Source: Rhizobium lentis (GTDB taxonomy: Bacteria; Pseudomonadota; Alphaproteobacteria; Rhizobiales; Rhizobiaceae). From it: 64,000 nt of DNA. The notes under the pieces were generated by a model, which was given only the letters and a program-made list of their open reading frames with translations, was not told the DNA's origin and ran no database searches. The translations under genes were made by a program, and so were the position numbers. Each line of letters begins with the position of its first letter. Within the stretch, counting starts at the first letter, position 1. Location: the NCBI RefSeq assembly GCF_014200175.1, contig NZ_JACHBD010000003.1, positions 62,001 to 126,000 on the forward strand, given 5' to 3'. Positions 1-7,399 of the stretch are shown here, one piece after another.

Positions 1-300
1 CATGGCTACTACAAGCTCTTTGCCGTGCGCCAGCCGGATCGGACCTCGAAGGTTTATCTGCAGCAAATTGCCCAGACGGAGACCGGCCCGGCGATCGCCT
101 CAAACATCGAGCTGCAGGAGATCAGCGACCTGAAGCCCTACGTGACCGACATACGCCCGGAGAATTCGAGCGGCATCAGCAAGCAACCCGGCCTCTTCGC
201 CACCATCTATCTGAAGACCGACCCGGCGGCCGAGCCGGACGGCTGGACGGTGCTGATCGACGAATTCGGTGACATCACCATCGAGAAGGCGACCAATTGA
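1..300 (+). CDS. Hypothetical protein, C-terminal part (5' end outside window)
   Basis: The frame is open from the first base of the window and stops at TGA 298-300, so 99 residues of a longer protein are visible. An internal GTG at 25 could start translation, but the frame is open upstream of it, so a start outside the window is more likely. The visible part is soluble and mixed in charge, with no membrane segment. I recognise no domain. Its last codons overlap the proposed TTG start of the next gene by 3 bases, which suggests the two are co-transcribed. The function is unknown. Confidence 0.6.
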   Translation, partial: HGYYKLFAVRQPDRTSKVYLQQIAQTETGPAIASNIELQEISDLKPYVTDIRPENSSGISKQPGLFATIYLKTDPAAEPDGWTVLIDEFGDITIEKATN

Positions 301-1352
301 ACAGCGAGACGCTGTTTGCACAGGCTTTGAAGATGAAACTCGGCTTTCGCGACGGGGTACTTTACGATGACCAAAGACCGGACTGGGACGCATTCGGTCC
401 GCGGCCCGTCAGCTGGTCTCTGTGGTATCCGGCTGCCGATGATGCGCGGGAAAGCGATGTTCGGGAACGAAGCTGGTTTCGCAAGGCGGTGGTCGCCCGC
501 GACGCGCCGATTCGGCCGGCAAACAGACCTTATCCGCTCGTCCTGCTGTCGCACGGCACCGGCGGATCTGCGGCAGGGCTGGAATGGCTGGCGCGGCGCC
601 TGGTCGAACGCGGGTTTGTTGCGCTCGGCGTCAACCATCACGGCAATACCGGCATCGAGCCCTATCGGGCCGAAGGTTTTGCCTGTCTCTGGGAACGCGC
701 GCCTGACCTAAGCCTGATGCTGGATCGCAGTCGCGAATGGCTTGGCGATCTCGCCGGTCGGATTGATACAGCCCGTGCGTTCGCGGCCGGATTTTCGGCC
801 GGAGCCTATAGCGTCATGCTCCTTCTCGGCGCCATCGCCCAGTTCTCGCAGTTCGAACCGTCGAGGCTGAAACCGGGTGGTCCGCGCGGCCCAAGGGAAT
901 TTCCCGACCTTGCCGATCATATTCCCTCGTTGCTGCGCGAGAGCGATGTGTTTCGCCGGTCATGGTCCCGCATGTCGCGATCCTATCGGGACAACAGGAT
1001 CAAGGCGGCGCTCCTCTGTGCGCCGGGGCGCTCCATTTTCGCTTTCAGCGAGGAAAGTCTGAAAACGATCGAGGCCCCTGCTCTTATCCTGGTAGGCGAT
1101 GCCGACAGGGCGGCACCGGCCGAAGAATGTTCTGCATGGCTGCATGCTCGGCTGGCGCGCAGCGCGCTGAAGATTTTCGACGGCGGCCTCGGGCATTATG
1201 TCTTCGTACCGGAGGGTACGGGAATAGGCTTTGCCTTTGCGGCCGAGCTCTTCACCGATCCCCCTGATATCGCGCGCGCAGCCATTCATGACGAAACCGC
1301 CGATCTGTCGGCAGCGCTGTTTCAGGGCGGCGACATCCGCGCCATCGTCTGA
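297..1352 (+). CDS. Alpha/beta hydrolase, dienelactone-hydrolase-like
   Basis: A 351-residue protein with an alpha/beta-hydrolase layout. It has an oxyanion-type HGTGG motif, a nucleophile elbow GFSAG with Ser about residue 167, an acid-loop motif GDADRAAP, and a late GGLGHY that probably supplies the catalytic His. The family includes esterases and dienelactone hydrolases; the substrate cannot be read from the sequence. There is no signal peptide. The TTG at 297 overlaps the previous stop codon, giving translational coupling. An in-frame ATG at 333 is the alternative start and would remove 12 residues. The gene ends in a hairpin shared with the convergent prfB. Confidence 0.75.
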   Translation: MNSETLFAQALKMKLGFRDGVLYDDQRPDWDAFGPRPVSWSLWYPAADDARESDVRERSWFRKAVVARDAPIRPANRPYPLVLLSHGTGGSAAGLEWLARRLVERGFVALGVNHHGNTGIEPYRAEGFACLWERAPDLSLMLDRSREWLGDLAGRIDTARAFAAGFSAGAYSVMLLLGAIAQFSQFEPSRLKPGGPRGPREFPDLADHIPSLLRESDVFRRSWSRMSRSYRDNRIKAALLCAPGRSIFAFSEESLKTIEAPALILVGDADRAAPAEECSAWLHARLARSALKIFDGGLGHYVFVPEGTGIGFAFAAELFTDPPDIARAAIHDETADLSAALFQGGDIRAIV

Positions 1353-1356
1353 ACGA

Positions 1357-1382
1357 AGAAGGCCCCGTCTCCGGAGCCTTCT
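1357..1382. terminator. Hairpin between convergent hydrolase gene and prfB
   Basis: AGAAGGC (1357-1363) pairs with GCCTTCT (1376-1382) around a GC-rich loop. It lies in the 55-bp gap between two convergent genes and could end transcription from either side. The T-runs are weak on both strands, so this is a plausible rather than certain intrinsic terminator. Confidence 0.45.
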
Positions 1383-1407
1383 CGTCATTCGATCTCGCTG
1401 CTGCCTG

Positions 1408-2539
1408 TCAGTCGACATCCTCGACGACCGCGTCGGCGGCGCCGCTGATGCGGTGGGCAAGGGCCGCTTCCATGAATTCGTTCAGATCGCCGTCGAGTAC
1501 GTCATCAGGAGCGGTGCTGGCGACGCCGGTGCGCAGGTCCTTGACCAGTTGGTAGGGCTGCAGCACGTAGGAGCGGATCTGATGGCCCCAGCCGATGTCC
1601 GTCTTGGAGGCGGCTTCGGCGTTGGCAGCCTCTTCCCGCTTCTTCAGCTCGGCTTCGTACATGCGGGCACGCAGCATTTCCCAGGCCTTGGCGCGGTTCT
1701 TGTGCTGCGAACGTTCCTGCTGGCAGGCAACGACGATCCCGGTCGGGATATGGGTAATGCGCACGGCCGAGTCGGTCGTGTTGACGTGCTGGCCGCCGGC
1801 GCCCGACGAACGATAGGTGTCGATGCGGCAATCGCTTTCATTGATGTCGATATTGATCGAGTCGTCGACAACAGGATAGACCCAGATCGACGAAAAGGAC
1901 GTATGGCGACGCGCATTGCTGTCGTAAGGCGAGATGCGTACCAGGCGATGCACGCCCGATTCCGTCTTCAGCCAGCCATAGGCGTTGTGTCCCTTGATGA
2001 GCAGGGTGGCGGACTTGATGCCCGCCTCTTCGCCGTCGTGAACTTCAAGAAGCTCGACCTTGAAGCGCTGGCGTTCGGCCCAGCGGGTGTACATGCGCAA
2101 CAGCATGTTCGCCCAGTCCTGGCTTTCGGTGCCGCCGGCGCCGGAATGAACTTCGAGATAAGTATCGTTGCCGTCGGCCTCGCCGGAGAGCATCGCTTCC
2201 ACCTGGCGGCGCGCAGCCTCGGCCTTCAAGGCCTTCAAGGCGTCCTCGGCCTCTTTGACGACGCCTCCGTCGCCTTCTTCCTCGCCGAGTTCGATCAGTT
2301 CGACATTGTCTTTCAGCTGCTGTTCGAGCTGCCGGACGCCGTTGATGCCGTCATCGAGCTGCTGGCGCTCCCGCATCAGCTTCTGCGCTTCGGTGGCGTC
2401 ATTCCAGAGGTTCGGATCCTCTGCCTTGTTGTTCAACCAGTCCAGTCGTCTTACTGCCTGGTCCCAGTCAAAGATGCCTCCTCAGCAGGGTGATAGCCTG
2501 CTTGGTTTCATCGACCACGTTTTCGATTTCGGCTCGCAT
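1408..2539 (-). CDS. prfB: Peptide chain release factor 2, programmed +1 frameshift
   Basis: RF2 releases the finished peptide at UGA and UAA. The gene is read in two frames. Codons 1-23 run from ATG at 2539 to CTT at 2471, followed by an in-frame TGA (2470-2468). After skipping one T, the second frame continues from GAC at 2469 to TAG at 1408, giving 376 residues. The slip site is CTT-TGA-C with AGGAGG three bases upstream, the arrangement known from bacterial prfB autoregulation: low RF2 slows decoding of the UGA and favours slippage. The catalytic GGQ motif lies in SGAGGQHVN. The stop-codon recognition tripeptide reads SPY (in ISPYDS) where E. coli has SPF. The gene is downstream of mrcA in the same direction. 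Confidence 0.95.
2467..2483 (-). promoter_or_regulatory. prfB: prfB programmed frameshift site (AGGAGG, CTT TGA C)
   Basis: On the minus strand, an internal Shine-Dalgarno-like AGGAGG is followed by CAT and then CTT TGA C. This matches the RF2 recoding signal, in which the E. coli slip is also at CTT TGA C. The frame upstream begins with a good N-terminus (MRAEIENVV) and the downstream frame resumes [11 protein letters not shown], both typical of RF2. Confidence 0.95.
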
Positions 2540-2640
2540 TTTCCTGCTTCTCTGTCTCGGTCTTTCAAGTGCTGGTGACATAGAGACGCCAGCCGCCGAT
2601 GTAAAGGCCCGCGGCAGGCGTTCAAAGATTACGACGACGG

Positions 2641-5100
2641 TCAGAACAGGCCGGGTGTGCCGGTCTGGACGGCCTGGTTAGCCTGCGGCGAGGTCTTCAG
2701 GATCTCCTCCGGCGCCATGGTGCTGTCCATGCCGATGACGGAGAAGCTGTCGGCCGGGCCGGTGCCAGGCTTGAAGGCCTCGATGATGGTGTTCGGATCG
2801 CCGTCAACGGCGGCCATACCGGTCTTGCGGTCGATCGGGATCAGGTTCATGCCCGGCGGAATGACGAACTTCGATTCCGGCGTGTCCTTGACGGCGGCCT
2901 GCATGAATTCGTTGAAGATCGGCGCGGAGAGACCGCCGCCGGTGCCGCCGCGGCCGAGCGGGCCCGGCGTATCGAAGCCCATATATAGGCCGGCGACCAG
3001 ATCCGGCGTGAAGCCGACGAACCAGGCATCTTTCTCGTCGTTGGTGGTGCCGGTCTTGCCGGCGACGTCGCGGCCGCCCAGATCGATCTTGCCGGCGGCG
3101 GTGCCGCGCTGAATGACGCCCTGCATCATCGAGGTGATCTGATAGGCAGTCATCGGGTCGAGAACGGTTTCGCGGTTGTCGACGACATTCGGCTCTTCCT
3201 GGTTCTGCCAGTCGCCGGCATTGCAGCCCTCGCACAGACGCTCCTCATGCTTGAAGATCGTCTTGCCGTAGCGGTCCTGGATTCGATCAATCAATGTCGG
3301 CTTGATCTGCTTGCCGCCATTGGCGATGACCGAATAGGCCGAGACCATGCGCAGCACCGTCGTGTCGCCGGCGCCGAGCGACATGGAGAGAACCGGCAGC
3401 ATGTGATCGTAGATGCCGAAGCGCTCGGCATATTCGGCGACGATGTTCATGCCGAGATCGTTGGCGAGGCGCACCGTCATCAGGTTGCGCGAATGCTCGA
3501 TGCCCGAACGCAGCGTCGACGGACCGCCGGATTCGCCGCCGTAGTTTTCCGGCCTCCAGACCTGGCCGCCCGAGACGATTTCGATCGGCGCGTCCATGAT
3601 GACGGATGCCGGCGTATAACCATTGTCCATCGCCGCCGCATAGACGAAGGGTTTGAAGGAGGAGCCCGGCTGACGCATCGCCTGGGTGGCGCGGTTGAAT
3701 TCGGACTGGGCATACGAGAATCCGCCGACCATGGCGAGCACGCGGCCGGTCTTCGGATCCATGGCGACCAGGCCACCCTGCACCTTCGGCGGCTGGCGCA
3801 GGCGATAGGAGGTCGACGCCTCGTCACCGAGCTTCTCGACATAGACGACGTCGCCCGGGTTCAAGACGCCGGCCGGCGTTTTTGCGGTCTTGCGGGAGCC
3901 GTCCGCCGAACGGTAGGCCCATTGCATGTTCTTGGCGTCTATCGTGCCGCGCTGCCGGTCAGCCGCGACCTTGCCGCTGCCGTCCTTGGGCGGCTGCAGG
4001 CCGATGTCGACATTGCTATCCGATACGGCGAGCACGACGGCGAGGCGCCATTCCGGCACGTCGGACAGAGCGGGAACATCGGCAAGCGCCTTGCCCCAGT
4101 CACCGCTTGCATCGATCTGTTTGATGGGCCCATGGAACCCGCGGCGCTCGTCATAGGTCACGAGGCCATCCTGCAGGGCCTTGCGGGCAGCAAGCTGCAT
4201 CTGCGGATCGAGCGAGGTGCGCACCGAAAGGCCGCCCTCGTAGAGGACCTTCTCGCCATATTGATCGATCAACTGACGGCGCACGGCTTCGGCAAAATAA
4301 TCGGACGCGAAGAGAGAGGGACCAGTGCTGCGGGCGGTAACGCCGAGCGGCTGCTTCTTGGCGTCCGCGCCGTCGCTCTGGCTGACATAGCCGTTCTCGA
4401 CCATGCGGTCGATCACCCAGTTGCGGCGCTCGAGGGCAGCTTCGGGATGGCGGAAAGGATGATAGTTGGCCGGACCTTTCGGCAGCGATGCCAGATAGGC
4501 GGCTTCGGCAACTGTCAGTTCGGTAACGGATTTGTTGAAATAGGTGAGTGCCGCGCCGGCGATACCATAGGAATTCAGGCCGAAAAAAATCTCGTTAAGG
4601 TAGAGCTCGAGAATCTTGTCCTTGCTGTAGGCCTGCTCGATGCGGAAGGAGAGAATTGCTTCCTTGATCTTGCGGTCGATCGTCTGGTCCGAGCTCAAAA
4701 GAAAGTTCTTGGCCACCTGCTGGGTTATCGTGGACGCGCCGACCGGGCGGCGGCCGGAACCGAAATTCTGCAGATTGACGAGGATCGCCCGGCCGAGGCC
4801 GGTCAGGTCGACTCCCGGATGGTTGTAGAAATTCTTGTCTTCAGCCGACAGAAAAGCAGCCTTGACGCGGTCGGGGATGGCCTGGATCGGCAGGAAGAGA
4901 CGCTTTTCCTTGGCATATTCAGCCATAAGAGCGCCGTTGCCGGCATGCACGCGCGTCGTCACCGGCGGCGCGTAGCTGTTCAGAACGGCATAGTCCGGGA
5001 GGTCCTTCGCGACATTGGCGAGATAGATGGCAACACCCGCCGCCGCGACCAGAAACAGGACGCAGGCCATTCCGAAGAAATATCCAAGAAGTCTAACCAT
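2641..5100 (-). CDS. mrcA: Penicillin-binding protein 1A (bifunctional)
   Basis: A class A PBP of 819 residues, normal for the family. It polymerises lipid II and crosslinks peptidoglycan on the periplasmic face of the inner membrane. One N-terminal membrane helix (about residues 3-25) is followed by a GT51 glycosyltransferase domain with EDKNFYNHPG and ELYLNEIFFG motifs. The transpeptidase domain has SSFK with Ser about 480, SRN, and KTGTT with Lys about 682. An insert of about 140 residues between the two domains (roughly 330-445) fits the OB/linker region of PBP1A. The start was chosen because the membrane anchor begins directly after it. It precedes prfB by 101 bp and has a 401-bp gap upstream. 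Confidence 0.95.
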   Translation of the reverse strand: MVRLLGYFFGMACVLFLVAAAGVAIYLANVAKDLPDYAVLNSYAPPVTTRVHAGNGALMAEYAKEKRLFLPIQAIPDRVKAAFLSAEDKNFYNHPGVDLTGLGRAILVNLQNFGSGRRPVGASTITQQVAKNFLLSSDQTIDRKIKEAILSFRIEQAYSKDKILELYLNEIFFGLNSYGIAGAALTYFNKSVTELTVAEAAYLASLPKGPANYHPFRHPEAALERRNWVIDRMVENGYVSQSDGADAKKQPLGVTARSTGPSLFASDYFAEAVRRQLIDQYGEKVLYEGGLSVRTSLDPQMQLAARKALQDGLVTYDERRGFHGPIKQIDASGDWGKALADVPALSDVPEWRLAVVLAVSDSNVDIGLQPPKDGSGKVAADRQRGTIDAKNMQWAYRSADGSRKTAKTPAGVLNPGDVVYVEKLGDEASTSYRLRQPPKVQGGLVAMDPKTGRVLAMVGGFSYAQSEFNRATQAMRQPGSSFKPFVYAAAMDNGYTPASVIMDAPIEIVSGGQVWRPENYGGESGGPSTLRSGIEHSRNLMTVRLANDLGMNIVAEYAERFGIYDHMLPVLSMSLGAGDTTVLRMVSAYSVIANGGKQIKPTLIDRIQDRYGKTIFKHEERLCEGCNAGDWQNQEEPNVVDNRETVLDPMTAYQITSMMQGVIQRGTAAGKIDLGGRDVAGKTGTTNDEKDAWFVGFTPDLVAGLYMGFDTPGPLGRGGTGGGLSAPIFNEFMQAAVKDTPESKFVIPPGMNLIPIDRKTGMAAVDGDPNTIIEAFKPGTGPADSFSVIGMDSTMAPEEILKTSPQANQAVQTGTPGLF

Positions 5101-5501
5101 ATTTTCAGCTACCGGTCTCTTCGATCTTCAATCGGCACAGACGCAACGATTGCACAGATCAAGGCAATTTGCACGTTGCGCGCGGCTTACTCCATGAGCG
5201 CTACCGCTACAAGCCGATTCCGCGCTTCAGGCTGTGAAACATAGGCCGGAGTAACGGCGTGAATGTGAGCAAAATAGGGCCCTGCCCGCCGCATTCATCG
5301 CTGCGGCCGCGTTTCATCGGAACTGTCACATCCAAGCAACGCCCCTACCCGCCGCCGATCCGCAGCGCGCGGCTGCGAAATTGATTCAAGCCGGACACTC
5401 AACTTTTTGTTTTTATAGGTATCGACCTTAATCAACCGGCCTGCGCCCCGGGCCGCGCGCCTCTTCAGAGATGCAAGCGACACCGTAACACTTCTGCACG
5501 C
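5101..5501. other. Non-coding gap between amidase and mrcA
   Basis: 401 bp upstream of mrcA. Short open frames on both strands lack ribosome sites and family resemblance. On the minus strand I see a CTATAA-like -10 (5418-5413) but no -35 at the right distance. The mrcA promoter probably lies somewhere here and cannot be pinned down. Confidence 0.4.
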
Positions 5502-6776
5502 TCAACCGCCATTCGCAACCACGCCGCTGCGATACCGCTTGACGGCGTCGGTCAGCAGATCGGCCATCTTGCCGCGCCAGCTCTCATCGAGCAGCAGTTT
5601 CTCATCCTCGGCATTCGAGAGAAATCCAAGCTCGAGCAGGATCGACGGCACGTCGGGGGCCTGCAGCACGCGGAAGCCGGCGTGGCGGTGCGGATTGTTA
5701 ATGGTACCGACCTGATCCTTGAAGGAATTCAGCACGCTCTCGGCCAACGAGATCGAGAAGGCCTGCGTCTCGCGCCGCGTCAGGTCGAGCAGGATGTCGG
5801 CGACCTCGGGAGGCTCGGCGACCGTCTCCTTGCCGGCGATCTGGTCAGAAAGGTTCTCGCGTTCGGCAAGGTCGGCGGCGAGCTTGTCGGAGGCCTTGTC
5901 CGAGATCGTATAGACGGTCGCGCCGCGGATATCCTTCTGCTTCAGCGTGTCGGCATGCAGCGAGATAAACAGGCCGGCATGGTTCTGGCGGGCAATCAGC
6001 ACGCGCTGGGAAAGCGACAGGAACTCATCGTCATTGCGCGTCAGGAAGGCTTTGATGCCCGGTTCCTTGTTCAGCCGGTCGGCCAGAGCCTTGGCGAAGG
6101 CGAGCGTCACCTGCTTTTCCTCGGTCTTGGTATCGACGCCGATCGCGCCGGTATCAATGCCGCCATGGCCGGCGTCCACAGCGATGACGAAATCCCCGGG
6201 GGCGGTTTTCGCAGGCGCGGGGATGGCGCTCGTCGTCTGGGTCGCGGCTTCCCGAGCGTTCCAGGGCCGGTCGCTCCATGATTGCGTCTTGATCAGTTCG
6301 GCAAAGGCCTGCTTGTCGATCATCTCGGCCTCGAGCACCAGCCGATGGCCCTTGCCGGCCTCGTCGGCTTGCACCTTGGCGAGGGAAAGCTTCGCCGGCT
6401 GTGCCGCTGTCAGCACGATGCGGGCGCTCTCCTCGTCCATCTTGCCGTAGCGGATGTCCCTGAAGAGGCCGCGGGCGGCCAGATCCTTGCCCGGAAAGCC
6501 GAAGGCGGTCGCCGGCAGGTCGATGACGATGCGCTCAGGATTGGCGATATAGTGAACGGAGAACCGCGGTTCGCGGTCGAAATCGATCACAATACGTGTT
6601 CTGGCGTCGTCGCCGATGATGCGCGCGCCATAGGCGAGCAGCGGATCCCTCGTCTCGACCGAACTCGCCACATCAGGCAGAATACAACCGGCGACAAGCA
6701 CCGCCGTCATCAGCCGCCTTACCACTGTCGATCGCCGCGTTGCGGACTGCGCCGCGATCCGAGCCCTCTTAAACAA
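5502..6776 (-). CDS. amiC: N-acetylmuramoyl-L-alanine amidase, AmiC type
   Basis: A 424-residue secreted zinc amidase that cuts the bond between MurNAc and the stem peptide, typically during daughter-cell separation. An N-terminal signal peptide has a basic start and a hydrophobic core near residues 20-38. An AMIN-type domain (about 45-150) usually targets such enzymes to the septal wall. The C-terminal Amidase_3 domain shows VDAGHGGIDTGA (zinc His), FISLHAD (second His) and LLELGFLSN with the catalytic Glu. It is divergent from rne across a 623-bp gap. The symbol is by family resemblance. Confidence 0.9.
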   Translation of the reverse strand: MFKRARIAAQSATRRSTVVRRLMTAVLVAGCILPDVASSVETRDPLLAYGARIIGDDARTRIVIDFDREPRFSVHYIANPERIVIDLPATAFGFPGKDLAARGLFRDIRYGKMDEESARIVLTAAQPAKLSLAKVQADEAGKGHRLVLEAEMIDKQAFAELIKTQSWSDRPWNAREAATQTTSAIPAPAKTAPGDFVIAVDAGHGGIDTGAIGVDTKTEEKQVTLAFAKALADRLNKEPGIKAFLTRNDDEFLSLSQRVLIARQNHAGLFISLHADTLKQKDIRGATVYTISDKASDKLAADLAERENLSDQIAGKETVAEPPEVADILLDLTRRETQAFSISLAESVLNSFKDQVGTINNPHRHAGFRVLQAPDVPSILLELGFLSNAEDEKLLLDESWRGKMADLLTDAVKRYRSGVVANGG

Positions 6777-7399
6777 TAAACCGCCACATCCTATTTATAG
6801 CGCGATGGGCTCGACATGGCCGGGCGGACGCCCGAGAGCGAAACGCCTTTGTCGCCTGCCGAATCGCAATCGCTGGCCCCCAGCTTCTATGTGTTCCGAA
6901 ATCCATCAATATTATGGCACATTTGGCTTTTCCCTTGCTATTGTGACAGAGAAAACATACAACGCATTTTAGGGTAGAAGTGTTGACGGGATAGAGTCGC
7001 CGCAAGGGCTGCCAGCCAGATCTGGACCTGGCGCCACATCGGTCATCGTCCGCCGTCTCATGGGCTTCAACCCGAGAACTGGATCCTGATTTTCCGGCTT
7101 CTGGTCGGAACTTCATTGGTGGATCAGCCACCACGCTCTCAGGGAGCAACCTCATCGGACCCGAAAAGGGTCTTCATATTTGTCGATCACGCTTGGTTGT
7201 TGATGGTTTCGCAGCAGGTTTTATCTGAAGTGTACAGGCCCCGGACCGAAACGGTTCCGGCTGCGGTCTGGCTGCTGCTCTCCTCTTCGCGCCAGGTGCG
7301 ACTTTCATTATCCGGCGCGGCCACTTTGGACCGCATTCTTTCTGTTTCTACAGCAGTCGGGAATGCGCTCTCGCGGCCACGCCGAGGAGCACAGCTTAC
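6777..7399. other. Divergent amidase/rne control region; likely long rne leader and possible sRNA
   Basis: 623 bp without a convincing gene. A candidate promoter at 6934-6962 reads rightward, which would give rne a leader of about 430 nt. Several short hairpins are visible, for example GACCC-GAAAA-GGGTC at 7158-7172 and GGTGG/CCACC near 7119-7133. From memory, the rhizobial small RNA family alpha-r45 was described next to rne and an amidase gene, so part of this region may be that RNA. I cannot verify this, and I cannot fix its ends or strand. Confidence 0.4.
6934..6962 (+). promoter_or_regulatory. Candidate promoter for rne leader
   Basis: CTTGCT (-35, 6934-6939), a 17-bp spacer, then ATACAA (-10, 6957-6962). 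This resembles the rhizobial housekeeping form CTTGAC-N17-CTATAT. Transcription would start near 6969. Confidence 0.4.

Noticed and set aside
2436-2539. prfB as a frameshifted pseudogene
   Set aside because: The slip site, spacing and AGGAGG are the known RF2 recoding signal, and both halves are intact.
3247-5244. Open frame of 665 codons antisense to mrcA
   Set aside because: Same shadow effect; no family resemblance, and it covers a well-supported gene.
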